NCBI RefSeq assembly: GCF_003172955.1
Contig: NZ_QGKR01000149.1
Span: 1 to 64,000, forward strand
Origin: Micromonospora acroterricola
GTDB lineage: Bacteria > Actinomycetota > Actinomycetes > Mycobacteriales > Micromonosporaceae
Reading direction: 5' to 3'
DNA: 64,000 nucleotides
Each line of letters starts with the position of its first letter. The first letter of the stretch is position 1. Of the stretch, positions 53,965-63,206 are shown in pieces. The notes under the pieces were generated by a model. It had not been told where the DNA came from, ran no database searches, and saw only the letters and a program-made list of their open reading frames with translations. Both the position numbers and the translations under genes were made by a program.

Positions 53965-54891
53965 TCAGCGCACCGTCGCGACGACGACCTTGGTCGCCTC
54001 GGCGATCAGCGGATCGGCGGAGGACGCGTCCGGTACGCCGCGATCCGACTGGATGGCGATGATGAGGGGGCTGCCGGTGGGGGGCCAGACGACGGCGATG
54101 TCGTTGCGGGTGCCGTATCCGCCGCTGCCGGTCTTGTCGCCGACCTTCCAGTCGGAGGGGACACCGGCCCGGATGTACGGGCCGCCGGTCGTGTTGCCGA
54201 TCAGCAGGTCGGTCAGCTTCAGCCGCCTGGCCTTCGGCAGGACATCACCGAGGGCGAACGTGCGCAGATCGGTGCCGAGCGCCCGCGGGGTGCTGGTGTC
54301 CCGGTCGTCGCCCGGGACGGCTTCGTTGAGCGTTGGTTCGTTCCGGTTGATGTTCGTGGTCCGGTCCTCGATCTTCCGTAGTTCACCTTGCAGTCCCTTC
54401 GGACCACCGATCTCGTTCAGCAGGAGGTTGGCGGCAGTGTTGTCGCTGTACCGCACCGCGGCGGCGATGAGGTCCTCGACCGGCATTCCCGTGGCCACGT
54501 GCTGGGACGTGATCGGCGCGTGTTCCAGCAGGTCGGCTTCGGTGTACGTCACGACGCGCCGCAGGTCTTCGTCGGACAGGCGGCGGAGCAGCACCGCAGC
54601 CAGCAGGGCCTTGAACGTCGACGCGTGCGCGAAGCGCTCGTCCGCGCGGTGGGTGACCGTGCGACCGGTTCCCGTGTCGATCGCGTAGACGCCCAGGCGG
54701 GCGCCGAACCGGCGTTCGAGCTCGCCGAACTGGCGGTCCGCGGAGGCCGACACCGCAACGGCCGACGGGGACGCGGGACCTGACGGGGCCGGCGGAGGGT
54801 TGGCGACGTCCGCGCCGCACCCGCTCAGCAACGCGGCGGCGAGGACGAGTGGGAGGGCCAGGACGGCAGGACGCCGGATAGCAGGAATCAT
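53965..54891 (-). CDS. Class A beta-lactamase, lipoprotein
   Basis: 308 residues. The lipobox is seen in LLSGCGAD (Cys ~25), so the mature enzyme is membrane-anchored outside the cell. The catalytic motifs are complete: STFK (Ser ~91, Ambler 70), YSDN (Ambler 130), the omega-loop NEPTLNE (Glu166-type) and DKTGSGGYG (Ambler 234). It hydrolyses penicillins and probably some cephalosporins. The gene is divergent from a LysR-type regulator with a T-N11-A operator between them and a PBP-like sensor downstream of that regulator, so inducible expression is likely. Confidence 0.95.
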   Translation of the reverse strand: MIPAIRRPAVLALPLVLAAALLSGCGADVANPPPAPSGPASPSAVAVSASADRQFGELERRFGARLGVYAIDTGTGRTVTHRADERFAHASTFKALLAAVLLRRLSDEDLRRVVTYTEADLLEHAPITSQHVATGMPVEDLIAAAVRYSDNTAANLLLNEIGGPKGLQGELRKIEDRTTNINRNEPTLNEAVPGDDRDTSTPRALGTDLRTFALGDVLPKARRLKLTDLLIGNTTGGPYIRAGVPSDWKVGDKTGSGGYGTRNDIAVVWPPTGSPLIIAIQSDRGVPDASSADPLIAEATKVVVATVR

Positions 54892-54947
54892 GGCTTCGAG
54901 CTTGCGGGCCTGGACTCATGCGGTCAAAGACGCCAACAGGGGTTTCC

Positions 54948-54962
54948 ATGCTGTTCCGGCAT
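54948..54962. promoter_or_regulatory. LysR-type T-N11-A operator in the bla divergent promoter
   Basis: ATGC-TGTTCCG-GCAT has perfect 4-bp arms and the T-N11-A spacing of LysR boxes. It lies 11 bp before the regulator GTG (54974) and 56 bp before the beta-lactamase start, so binding could control both. Confidence 0.6.
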
Positions 54963-54973
54963 AACATGAGGTC

Positions 54974-55861
54974 GTGGACTTGATCGAAGCCTGCCGGGTG
55001 TTCGTGCACGTCGGCGAACGAGGAAGCTTCACGCTCGGCGCCGCGGCCGCCCGGGTGCCGCAGCCCGTGGCGAGCCGGCGTATCGCCGCCCTCGAGAAGC
55101 GGTTCGGTGAGAGGCTGTTCGACCGGGCCGCCCGGCGTGCGGTCCTGACCGCGTTCGGGCGCGACATGGTGGCGCCGGCGAAACGGCTGGTGCAACTCGC
55201 GGACGCATTGGAGGACGACGTCGAGAAGGCGAAGCTCCGACCACTCGCCGTCGCCGTGCCCGAGACCTGCCCGGTCCGGCAGTTGGCGTTGCTGGATGCG
55301 GCCGCACGCGAGGTGGGCACGATCCTTGACTTCCGACACGCCGGCCCGTCGGCTCGCGCCGACCTGCTCAGGTCCGGCGAGGTGCGGGTGGCGCTCGTCG
55401 CGCTCCCGCCGGACGAGGCGACCTGGGTGGCGCCGCTCGGCCTGGCCTCGGCCCGCGACGACGGCGCGGAACCCCTGCACATCGAGACGCTGAGGCCGGG
55501 CCGGGCGCAACGCTCGTCCCGGCGGATCTGGATCCAGCCCGAGGACGACGTCGCGCACGTCCGGGACCGGCTGGTCCAGATCGGCCATCGCGCCGCGCTG
55601 GCCCCCGCGCAGATAGCGGTCGCCGCGACGCTCACCGCCGCGGTGTCCGACGTGGTCCGGACGAACAACCTGCTGCTGTGCCCGGCCGCCCAGGCAGACG
55701 AGCTGGAGCTGTACTGGCGTCCGGTGGCCGGCGACCCCGTCGCGCGCGGCTACGGGGTCTCCGCCGTGGCCGGTGGCGACGCCGATCAGCTCCGCGGCGG
55801 GCTCGGCGCCCAGGTCGGACGCTGCCTGGCCGCTTCCGCAGGCTCCGGTGAGCCGCGATGA
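54974..55861 (+). CDS. LysR-type regulator of the beta-lactamase (BlaA/AmpR-like)
   Basis: 295 residues. The N-terminal LysR HTH is seen at VFVHVGERGSFTLGAAAARVPQPVASRRIAALEKRFGERLFDR (given in parts: SFTLGAAAARVPQPVASRRI, ALEKRFGERLFDRA). The C-terminal effector domain is about 90-280. The GTG lies 82 bp from the divergent beta-lactamase and the stop overlaps the following PBP-like gene (ATGA). This is the same order as blaL-blaA-blaB of Streptomyces cacaoi, where BlaA activates the beta-lactamase. Confidence 0.9.
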   Translation: MDLIEACRVFVHVGERGSFTLGAAAARVPQPVASRRIAALEKRFGERLFDRAARRAVLTAFGRDMVAPAKRLVQLADALEDDVEKAKLRPLAVAVPETCPVRQLALLDAAAREVGTILDFRHAGPSARADLLRSGEVRVALVALPPDEATWVAPLGLASARDDGAEPLHIETLRPGRAQRSSRRIWIQPEDDVAHVRDRLVQIGHRAALAPAQIAVAATLTAAVSDVVRTNNLLLCPAAQADELELYWRPVAGDPVARGYGVSAVAGGDADQLRGGLGAQVGRCLAASAGSGEPR

Positions 55862-56763
55862 CCACCGCTGAACGGCTCGTCCAGGCCCTGCGCCGACGGC
55901 TGACCGGCGCCGGCCTGTCCGGCTCGTTCCTCGTGCGGGACCTGGCCAGCGGGGCCGAGATCGGCATCGCGCCCGATCTCGTCTACCCGATCGCCTCGCT
56001 GGTCAAGGTGCCACTCGCCACCGCCGTGCTCGCCCGCGTCGAGGACGGACACATCGACGGCGCCAGGATGATAGACGTCGAACCGGGTCGGGTCGAGACA
56101 GCCGGTCCGACGGGGCTGACCAAGTTCCGTCATCCTGCCCGGATCGCCGTGGACGACCTGCTGTACCTCAGCACCGCGATCAGCGACAACGTTGCCGCCG
56201 ACGCGCTGTTCGCCCTGGTCCCGCCCGCCGAGGTCAACCGCGCCGTGCGTGACGCGGGGATCTCCGGCATCGCCGTCCGGCACCTGCTGCGCGACCTCAT
56301 CGAGACACCCGCCGAACGTTTCGAGCCCCGCGACGTACACCTCGCGCACTCCCTGGCGATCGGCTCGGGGACCTCCGGGCGTGGACACGCCGTGCCGCAG
56401 CTGGACGTGAGCCGCGCCAACGTCGGCACCGCCCGGGCCTTCGTCGATCTCCTCGAAGCGCTGTGGGTCCCGTCGCGGATCGCTGCCGGTGTCGCCGCCC
56501 GGATGCGGTCGCTCATGGGCGACAACGTCGTACGGCACCGCCTCACGCCCGACTTCAGCTCGGACGCGTCGAGATGGTCCGCGAAGACGGGCACCCTGCT
56601 CAATCTGCGACACGAGGTCGGTGTGGTCGAGCACGACGACGGCGGAGTGTTCGCCGTCGCCGCGCTGACCGAGTCCGTCGTGCCGGCCGCGGTCCAGCCG
56701 GCAGCCGAGGCGGCGATGGGCGAGGTCGCCCGCGCCCTGCACGACCACCTCCGAGCACACTGA
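55858..56763 (+). CDS. Cytoplasmic PBP-like/beta-lactamase-family serine protein (BlaB-like)
   Basis: 301 residues. The penicillin-recognising motifs are seen as ASLVK (Ser ~47, SxxK), ISDNV (~109) and AKTGTL (~243), but the omega-loop Glu region is absent and there is no signal peptide, so it stays in the cytoplasm. By homology to BlaB of Streptomyces cacaoi, it probably helps the LysR protein sense beta-lactams or wall fragments rather than destroying the drug. It is translationally coupled to the regulator (ATGA overlap). Confidence 0.85.
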   Translation: MTTAERLVQALRRRLTGAGLSGSFLVRDLASGAEIGIAPDLVYPIASLVKVPLATAVLARVEDGHIDGARMIDVEPGRVETAGPTGLTKFRHPARIAVDDLLYLSTAISDNVAADALFALVPPAEVNRAVRDAGISGIAVRHLLRDLIETPAERFEPRDVHLAHSLAIGSGTSGRGHAVPQLDVSRANVGTARAFVDLLEALWVPSRIAAGVAARMRSLMGDNVVRHRLTPDFSSDASRWSAKTGTLLNLRHEVGVVEHDDGGVFAVAALTESVVPAAVQPAAEAAMGEVARALHDHLRAH

Positions 56764-56847
56764 ACCGGTTTCGCGAGCGGCCCCGCGTGGCTGCCGGCCG
56801 GGTCGGCTCCGGCCGCCGCGCCGGAACGGGATCGGCCAGCGCGGCCC

Positions 56848-57462
56848 CTACTGACCTTCGGGCACGTACTCCTTGACCTCGTCGTAGCCGACCGTGGCAG
56901 GTGCCGCGGTCGGCGAGTAGATCACGCGGATCACGCCCGTCGGGTACGCCTCCGTCGCCGTCATCTTCAGGTGGTACGGCGCGTCGCCCTCGTCGAACAA
57001 CCTGCGGCCCTTACGCGCCGCGACCGGATGCACCAGCAGGCGCAGCTCGTCGACCAGCCCCGCGGCGAGCAACTGCTGCACCACGGAGATCGACCCGGGG
57101 ATGAGGACGCCTCTGACGCCGGCATCGGCCTTGAGAGCGGTGACGGCATCGAGGAGATCGCCCTCGATCAGCTCGGAGTTGCGCCAGGAGAACTCCAGCG
57201 GCTGGCGCGAGACGACCACCTTGCGAATGTCGCCGAGTTGCTTGGCGAACGGCGCGTCCTCCCCACCCGCCGCCTCACGCTCGGGCCATGCGCCGGCGAA
57301 GCTGTCGTAGGTCTCACGGCCAATGAGCAGCACGTCAGCGGTGTCATAGTCCTCGGTGACGGCTCGACCCATGTTCTCGTCGAAGTACGGGAAGTGCCAG
57401 TCCGGATCGATCTCGGCCACACCGTCGGCCGAGATGAACAACGTGGAGATGACCTTTGCCAT
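56848..57462 (-). CDS. Dihydrofolate reductase-family protein (RibD C-terminal type)
   Basis: 204 residues of the RibD_C/DHFR fold: STLFISADGVAEIDPDWHFP, VLLIGRETYDSFAGAWP, RKVVVSRQPLEFSWRNSELI and VLIPGSISVVQQLLAAGLVDELRLLVHPVAARKGRRLF (in parts). It resembles the protein at 29410 in fold, but the two are not close copies. NADPH-dependent reductase of unknown substrate. ATG 57462 is clear. It is a single gene, convergent with the BlaB-like gene. The following gap (57463-57707) holds nothing recognisable. Confidence 0.88.
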   Translation of the reverse strand: MAKVISTLFISADGVAEIDPDWHFPYFDENMGRAVTEDYDTADVLLIGRETYDSFAGAWPEREAAGGEDAPFAKQLGDIRKVVVSRQPLEFSWRNSELIEGDLLDAVTALKADAGVRGVLIPGSISVVQQLLAAGLVDELRLLVHPVAARKGRRLFDEGDAPYHLKMTATEAYPTGVIRVIYSPTAAPATVGYDEVKEYVPEGQ

Positions 57463-57707
57463 CAGGGTGATCCCTTCGAGTCAGGTGCTGTCGACAGGTA
57501 GACCGGCGCATCATCCCAAACTCATCGGCCAGCCACAGGTCCGTCGCGATGGAGGATCGGGCGTTTCGAGGTCGTTGCGGTGAATCGAAATAGGACCCGA
57601 ACGCAGGTGGCGGCACTGAGCGTGGTGTACGCCCACCCGCACGTGCGTCCACTCTGCGTCCGGGGCGGCGCAAGAGCGAGTGGACCAGTCGCACGTGTTT
57701 CGACACA

Positions 57708-58991
57708 GTGGGCGGGTACCACGGGATCGTGCAGATGACCGTGGTGCGCTATGTGGCTGCCGCGATCCTGGCACGCGGGGCGGATGCGGGAGCCGCGGTC
57801 GGGTTCGTCCTGCTGGCCGCCGTCACACCGGATGTGCCGCGTCCGTCGCTGGTCGGGGCGCTACTGGTCACCTGCCTGACCGCGCCCCACCTGCTCGGGC
57901 CCGTCCTGGCCCGGCGCCTCGACCGGTCCCGGGACGGCCGGCGACTGATCGCCGCGATCTGTGTTTCGTACGGCCTGTTGGTCGCAGCGGCGGCGCTCGG
58001 CTTAGGACGGCTGCCGGTTGTGGCGGTTGCCGTGCTGGCGGCTGCTGCCGGTGTGTGCGGGCCCCTGCTGACCGGCGGATTGAGCAGCCGGCTCGCGGGC
58101 CTGGTGCGCTCGGACGAACGCGCCCAGCGTCGCGCGCAAGGGTTGGACTCGCTCAGCTACGGCGTCGGCGGCACCGCCGGCCCGGCCGCGGTGGCGTTGC
58201 TGGCCGCGTTGACGGGCGCGCGTACGTCGATGCTGGTTCTCGCGGCCGCGGCGATCGTCGCCGGGATGCTCGTCCGTACGCTGCCGGCCAGCGGGGACTC
58301 CGTGGCGCCGGAGCGGGTGCTCTCCGTACGCGAGGCATTGCGGTTGATCGTGGCTACCGGACCGTTGCGCAGGGTCATGTACACGACGGTCGTCGTTGCC
58401 ATCCCCGGTGGGGCTGTCGCCGTCCTCGCCGTCGCGCTCGGCCACGAACTGCACGTCGACGCGGGTACGGCCGGGCTACTCGTCGCCGGGTTCGGTCTCG
58501 GCAACCTGGTCGGCTCGCTGGCGGTGACCGCTCGACCACTGCTCGGCGAGCCGGAGAAGCTGGTCACCGGCACGGCCGGACTGGTGGGGATCGCGCTGGC
58601 GCTGTGCGCGCTGGCGCCCAGCTTCAGTCTGGCGCTGGCTGCCTTCGCGCTGGTCGGGGCCCTGAACGCGCCGTTCTTCACGGCCACGCTGGCGTCCCGG
58701 GCGCAGTACTCGCCGCCGGAGGCGCGGGCCCAGGTGTTCGTGTCCATGGCCGCGATCAAAGTGGGGGCGGCTTCGGCCGGCACGGCTGCGGCGGGAGCCC
58801 TGCTGGGACCGGGCCCGCGAGTTCTGCTGGTCATCGGCGCGGCCATGATCCTCGTTACCGCCGCAGTCAGCCTCATCGACCGTCGGCACCAGCGCGCCAC
58901 TGTCCCGCTGCGGGGCGCCGGATCACACGCACACTCTCGTGCACCCGCGAAGACTCCCGGGCCACCGGTCAGCGACTCCGGCGGGTGTTGA
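57708..58991 (+). CDS. MFS transporter
   Basis: 427 residues with ~12 hydrophobic segments. The motif-A-like loop ARRLDRSRDGRRLIAA near residue 68 and GLGNLVGSLAVTARPLLGEPEK in the second half identify an MFS permease, probably an exporter. The N-terminus is uncertain: GTG 57708, GTG 57729 or ATG 57735 (MTVVRYVAAAIL) are all possible and none has a good ribosome site. The His/Ala/Pro-rich tail (about 400-427) is polar. Its 3' end overlaps the 3' end of the convergent sigma-factor gene by 23 bp. Confidence 0.82.
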   Translation: MGGYHGIVQMTVVRYVAAAILARGADAGAAVGFVLLAAVTPDVPRPSLVGALLVTCLTAPHLLGPVLARRLDRSRDGRRLIAAICVSYGLLVAAAALGLGRLPVVAVAVLAAAAGVCGPLLTGGLSSRLAGLVRSDERAQRRAQGLDSLSYGVGGTAGPAAVALLAALTGARTSMLVLAAAAIVAGMLVRTLPASGDSVAPERVLSVREALRLIVATGPLRRVMYTTVVVAIPGGAVAVLAVALGHELHVDAGTAGLLVAGFGLGNLVGSLAVTARPLLGEPEKLVTGTAGLVGIALALCALAPSFSLALAAFALVGALNAPFFTATLASRAQYSPPEARAQVFVSMAAIKVGAASAGTAAAGALLGPGPRVLLVIGAAMILVTAAVSLIDRRHQRATVPLRGAGSHAHSRAPAKTPGPPVSDSGGC

Positions 58992-60126
58992 GACGGGCGG
59001 CCTGGCGCGTCAGGTGGTCGCGTTCGGCGAGGTTGGGCGCCTTCCGGGCCGCCTCGGCGTACAGCCGTGCCGCCGTCGCCAGGTCGCCGTCGCGCTCATG
59101 GAGGTACGCGGCCACCGCCGTGTGGCGGGGCAGTGCGCCGTCCAGCGCCGCGAGCGCCGCCAGGCCCGCACGCGGTCCGTCGGCCTCGCCGACGGCCACC
59201 GCGCGGTTGAGCCGGACGACCGGGCTGTCGGTGAGGCGCGCCAGCTCGTCGTACCACTCGACGATCTGCACCCAGTCGGTCTCCTCGGCGGTGGGCGCGT
59301 CGGCGTGGAGTGCCGCGATGGCGGCCTGGGCCTGAAACTCGCCCAGGCGGTCGCGGGCGAGGGCCGCCTGCAGGATCTCGACGCCCTCGGCGATCGACGT
59401 GGTGTCCCATCGACCGCGGTCCTGCTGGGCGAGCGGCACCAGGCTTCCGTCGGGCGCGGTCCGGGTGGCGCGCCGGGCGTGGTGGAGCAGCATGAGGGCG
59501 AGCAGTCCCGCCACCTCGGGGTGGTCGATCGCGGCCGCGAGCTGCCGGGTGAGCCGGATGGCCTCGGCCGCGAGGTCGACATCGCCGGATTAGCCCTCGT
59601 TGAAGACCAGGTAGAGGACGCGCAGGACGGTCGCGACGTCGCCGGGCTGGTTGAACCGCACGCCGGAGACGGTGCGCTTGGCCCGGCTGATGCGCTGCGC
59701 CATGGTCGCCTCGGGCACGAGGTAGGCCTGGGCTATCTGGCGGGTAGTCAGCCCGCCGACGGCGCGCAGCGTGAGCGCGACCGCGGACGACGGCGTCAGC
59801 GACGGGTGGGCGCACAGGAAGTAGAGCTGGAGCGTGTCGTCCACCGCGGGCGTGGGCCCGGGCGCCGGCTCCTCGTCGACGAGGTCCTCACGCCGGCGCC
59901 GGGCGGCGTCGGCCCGGGTCGCGTCGAGGAACCGGCGCCAGGCCACGGTGACCAGCCAGCCCTTCGCGTCCCGCGGCTGGTCGGCCGGCCAGACGCGGAC
60001 CGCCTCGACCAGCGCGTCCTGCACGGCGTCCTCGGCCGCCGCGAAGTCGGCTCCGCGGCGGACGAGGATCCCGAGCACGCTCGGCGTGAGGCTCCGGAGC
60101 AGGGCTTCGTTCACCGGAGAGGTCAC
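58969..60126 (-). pseudogene. ECF sigma factor (SigJ/DUF6596 type) split by an in-frame TAA
   Basis: Read through one stop, the frame encodes ~385 residues. Region 2 is at DFAAAEDAVQDALVEAVRVWP and KGWLVTVAWRRFLDATR, region 4 at GGLTTRQIAQAYLVPEATMAQRISRAKRTV, then the C-terminal DUF6596 region (SGDVDLAAEAIRLTRQL, LLALMLLHHARR, ETDWVQIVEWYDELARL). The normal sequence LVFNEGY... is broken by TAA at 59590-59592 where relatives have Tyr, in the same frame. The sigma part alone is 178 residues and might still bind polymerase. GTG 60126 overlaps the stop of the YCII gene (GTGA), the normal order for this sigma family. Confidence 0.85.
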
Positions 60127-60530
60127 TCCGTGATGGTGGGCGGCTCGGTCAGGAAGGGGCGCAGCTCGAGCCACTCGTGGATCGGCTTCCCGCCCGCTCC
60201 GGGGGCGGCCGACAGTTCGCCGGCCAGCTCGACGGCGCGCTGGTAGCTGTCGACGTCGATCACCATCCAGCCGGCGATGAGATCCTTGGTCTCGGCGAAC
60301 GGGCCGTCGGTGACCGGTGGGCGCCCCTCGCCGTCGTACTGGACGAACGTCCCCTCGGGGGCGAGCGCCTGGCTGTCGACGAACTCGCCGGTCTCCTCCA
60401 GCCGGGCCGCGAAGTCGCGCATGTACTGCATGTGCGCCGAGATCTCCTCCGGCGTCCACTGGTCCATGGGGACGTCGTTGACCGCGGTCGGAGCGCCGCG
60501 GTAGTGCTTGAGCAGCAGGTACTTCGCCAT
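60123..60530 (-). CDS. YCII-family protein preceding an ECF sigma gene
   Basis: 135 residues. The YCII (DGPF) domain is shown by KYLLLKHYRGAP, WTPEEISAHMQYMRDFAARL, VTDGPFAETKDLIAGWMVIDVDS and PIHEWLELRPF. The His/Asp of the family are present. Such proteins usually sit directly upstream of this sigma-factor type and are thought to sense or modify a small molecule; the role is unproven. The stop overlaps the sigma GTG. ATG 60530 is the natural start. Confidence 0.92.
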   Translation of the reverse strand: MAKYLLLKHYRGAPTAVNDVPMDQWTPEEISAHMQYMRDFAARLEETGEFVDSQALAPEGTFVQYDGEGRPPVTDGPFAETKDLIAGWMVIDVDSYQRAVELAGELSAAPGAGGKPIHEWLELRPFLTEPPTITE

Positions 60531-60785
60531 CGGTGTTCTCCTCGGTGCTGGTGCGACCCATTCTGGTCACGTTTCACCTCGGGGACGGAGCCGGTCACCG
60601 GTTCTCGACATCGCCGTGGGAATTCTGTCGGCCAGTTCGAGAATCTCGGTCGTGGGCGCGTCGCCGCGCCGTCCGGTGCACCGCCATCGAGGTCGGAGAT
60701 CGGTCAGCCACCCCATCGCCGTACGAGGGAGGTCCGCGCACTAGCATTGCCGCGGTCCGGGACGGCTCTGCTGAAACGAGGCGAA

Positions 60786-61499
60786 ATGCGGTGGCTCCGG
60801 CGGTTGCTGGGCGGCGGACGTGTCCAGCTCGATGAGGGGCGGCAGCAGGCGCTGCTACAGGACGTCCAGTACCGGTACGGCCCCCGAGCGTCGATCCCCT
60901 TCTCGGAGCAGGTCGAGGCGGTCACCGGGGTCCTCAACGGCGACGACGGTCTGGTGGTGGCGGCCCGGATCGTGAGCCAGGTCGCCGACGAGGCCCACGC
61001 GGACCTGCAGGCCCAGGCCCACGCGATACACCAACGGACGGGCCGGCGGCTCCTGGTGCACCGCCGGAACTACCGGCCGCTGTGGAAGGAGGCCGGCCCG
61101 GCCCTGCGGTGGCCACTGTTCGCGCTGCCGTGCGGCTTCCACCCGTACGCGCAGGTGGCCGCCGCCGTCGCGGTGGTCGGGAACCAGGCGTCCCGGCTTG
61201 ACCGGGTGACCGACCCGAACCCGCTCCTGACCCGCGTTTTCGAGGTGCTGGACCTCACCGTCGCCGGCTGGGAGTACGGCCGGGTGCGGGTGGACACCGA
61301 CGGCGCCGCCCTGGTCGATCGACTGATCTCGAGCGCCGCTCAGGTCCTCGCGGCCATGGACGACCCGCCCCGGCTGCCCCCTGCCGTCCGTGAGCTGATG
61401 CGTCGCAACAACACCCTCGCCGTGCACGCGCCGACCGGCCCTCAGGCGGTGGGTGGGATCAACCTGGGCGCGACGATGCGCGAGCGTCTCCTGGCCTGA
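60786..61499 (+). CDS. Hypothetical protein
   Basis: 237 residues, not recognised. It is probably cytosolic and mostly helical: WLRRLLGGGRVQLDEGRQQA, EQVEAVTGVLNGDDGLVVAARIVSQVADEAHADLQ (in parts), and a Tyr/Trp/Pro-rich middle (RRNYRPLWKEAGPALRWPLF). Cys appears once (LPCGFHPYAQ). A CGAGG ribosome-like site lies about 6 nt upstream of the ATG. It is monocistronic. Codon use agrees with the neighbours, so it is a real gene. No functional hint comes from the context. Confidence 0.65.
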   Translation: MRWLRRLLGGGRVQLDEGRQQALLQDVQYRYGPRASIPFSEQVEAVTGVLNGDDGLVVAARIVSQVADEAHADLQAQAHAIHQRTGRRLLVHRRNYRPLWKEAGPALRWPLFALPCGFHPYAQVAAAVAVVGNQASRLDRVTDPNPLLTRVFEVLDLTVAGWEYGRVRVDTDGAALVDRLISSAAQVLAAMDDPPRLPPAVRELMRRNNTLAVHAPTGPQAVGGINLGATMRERLLA

Positions 61500-61590
61500 A
61501 GGCACCGCGGCGGGACCAGGCGCAACGAGTACGTCCGCCAGATCGGGGCCGGCGGTGGGCACGCCGGCCGCCTGGTCGCCTGACCGTGGT

Positions 61591-61767
61591 CCGGAAATGC
61601 TCCGGAAATTTCGGCGACACCCACCCGGATCCTGATCCGTCGATGGACGGTCCGATCTGATCACCCCCGATCCCGATCGACCAGGTTAAGTCTTCTGGCC
61701 AGGATGAACGCCTTCCTGCCGCGAACCGGCCGTCCAGGCGAGGTTGCCAGAACGTTTCCGAAAATTG
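61591..61767. promoter_or_regulatory. GAAA/TTTC motifs upstream of the xylanase promoter
   Basis: CCGGAAAT occurs twice (61591-61598 and 61602-61609), the second continuing into the palindrome GAAATTTC (61605-61612). GTTTCCGAAAATTG ends next to the -35 box (61754-61767). GAAA/TTTC palindromes recur in xylanase and cellulase promoters of streptomycetes, where sugar-responsive repressors bind; the assignment here is inference. The remaining part of the 61500-61996 gap contains no gene I can support. Confidence 0.45.
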
Positions 61768-63025
<1,258 letters not shown>

Positions 63026-63051
63026 CCCCGACCAATTCCTGACACCGCACC

Positions 63052-63083
63052 TGTGGCGCGGCGGCCTCGGCCGCCGCGCCACA
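63052..63083. terminator. Strong hairpin terminator
   Basis: TGTGGCGCGGCGGCC (63052-63066) and its exact complement (63069-63083) form a 15-bp stem after the xylanase stop. The arms are separated by 2 nt, so the innermost pairs will open to form the loop. It may also serve the convergent kinase gene. Confidence 0.8.
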
Positions 63084-63206
63084 CCGGGTCCGCACAAGCC
63101 CGGCACCATCCCCGGCCGGCGGGCCGGCGATCCTCAGGCCGGATCCGCCCGGGGCACGCGCCGAGGCAGGCGCCGCTGTCCGCGACGTGGCCTGCGCCAG
63201 CGTCGA

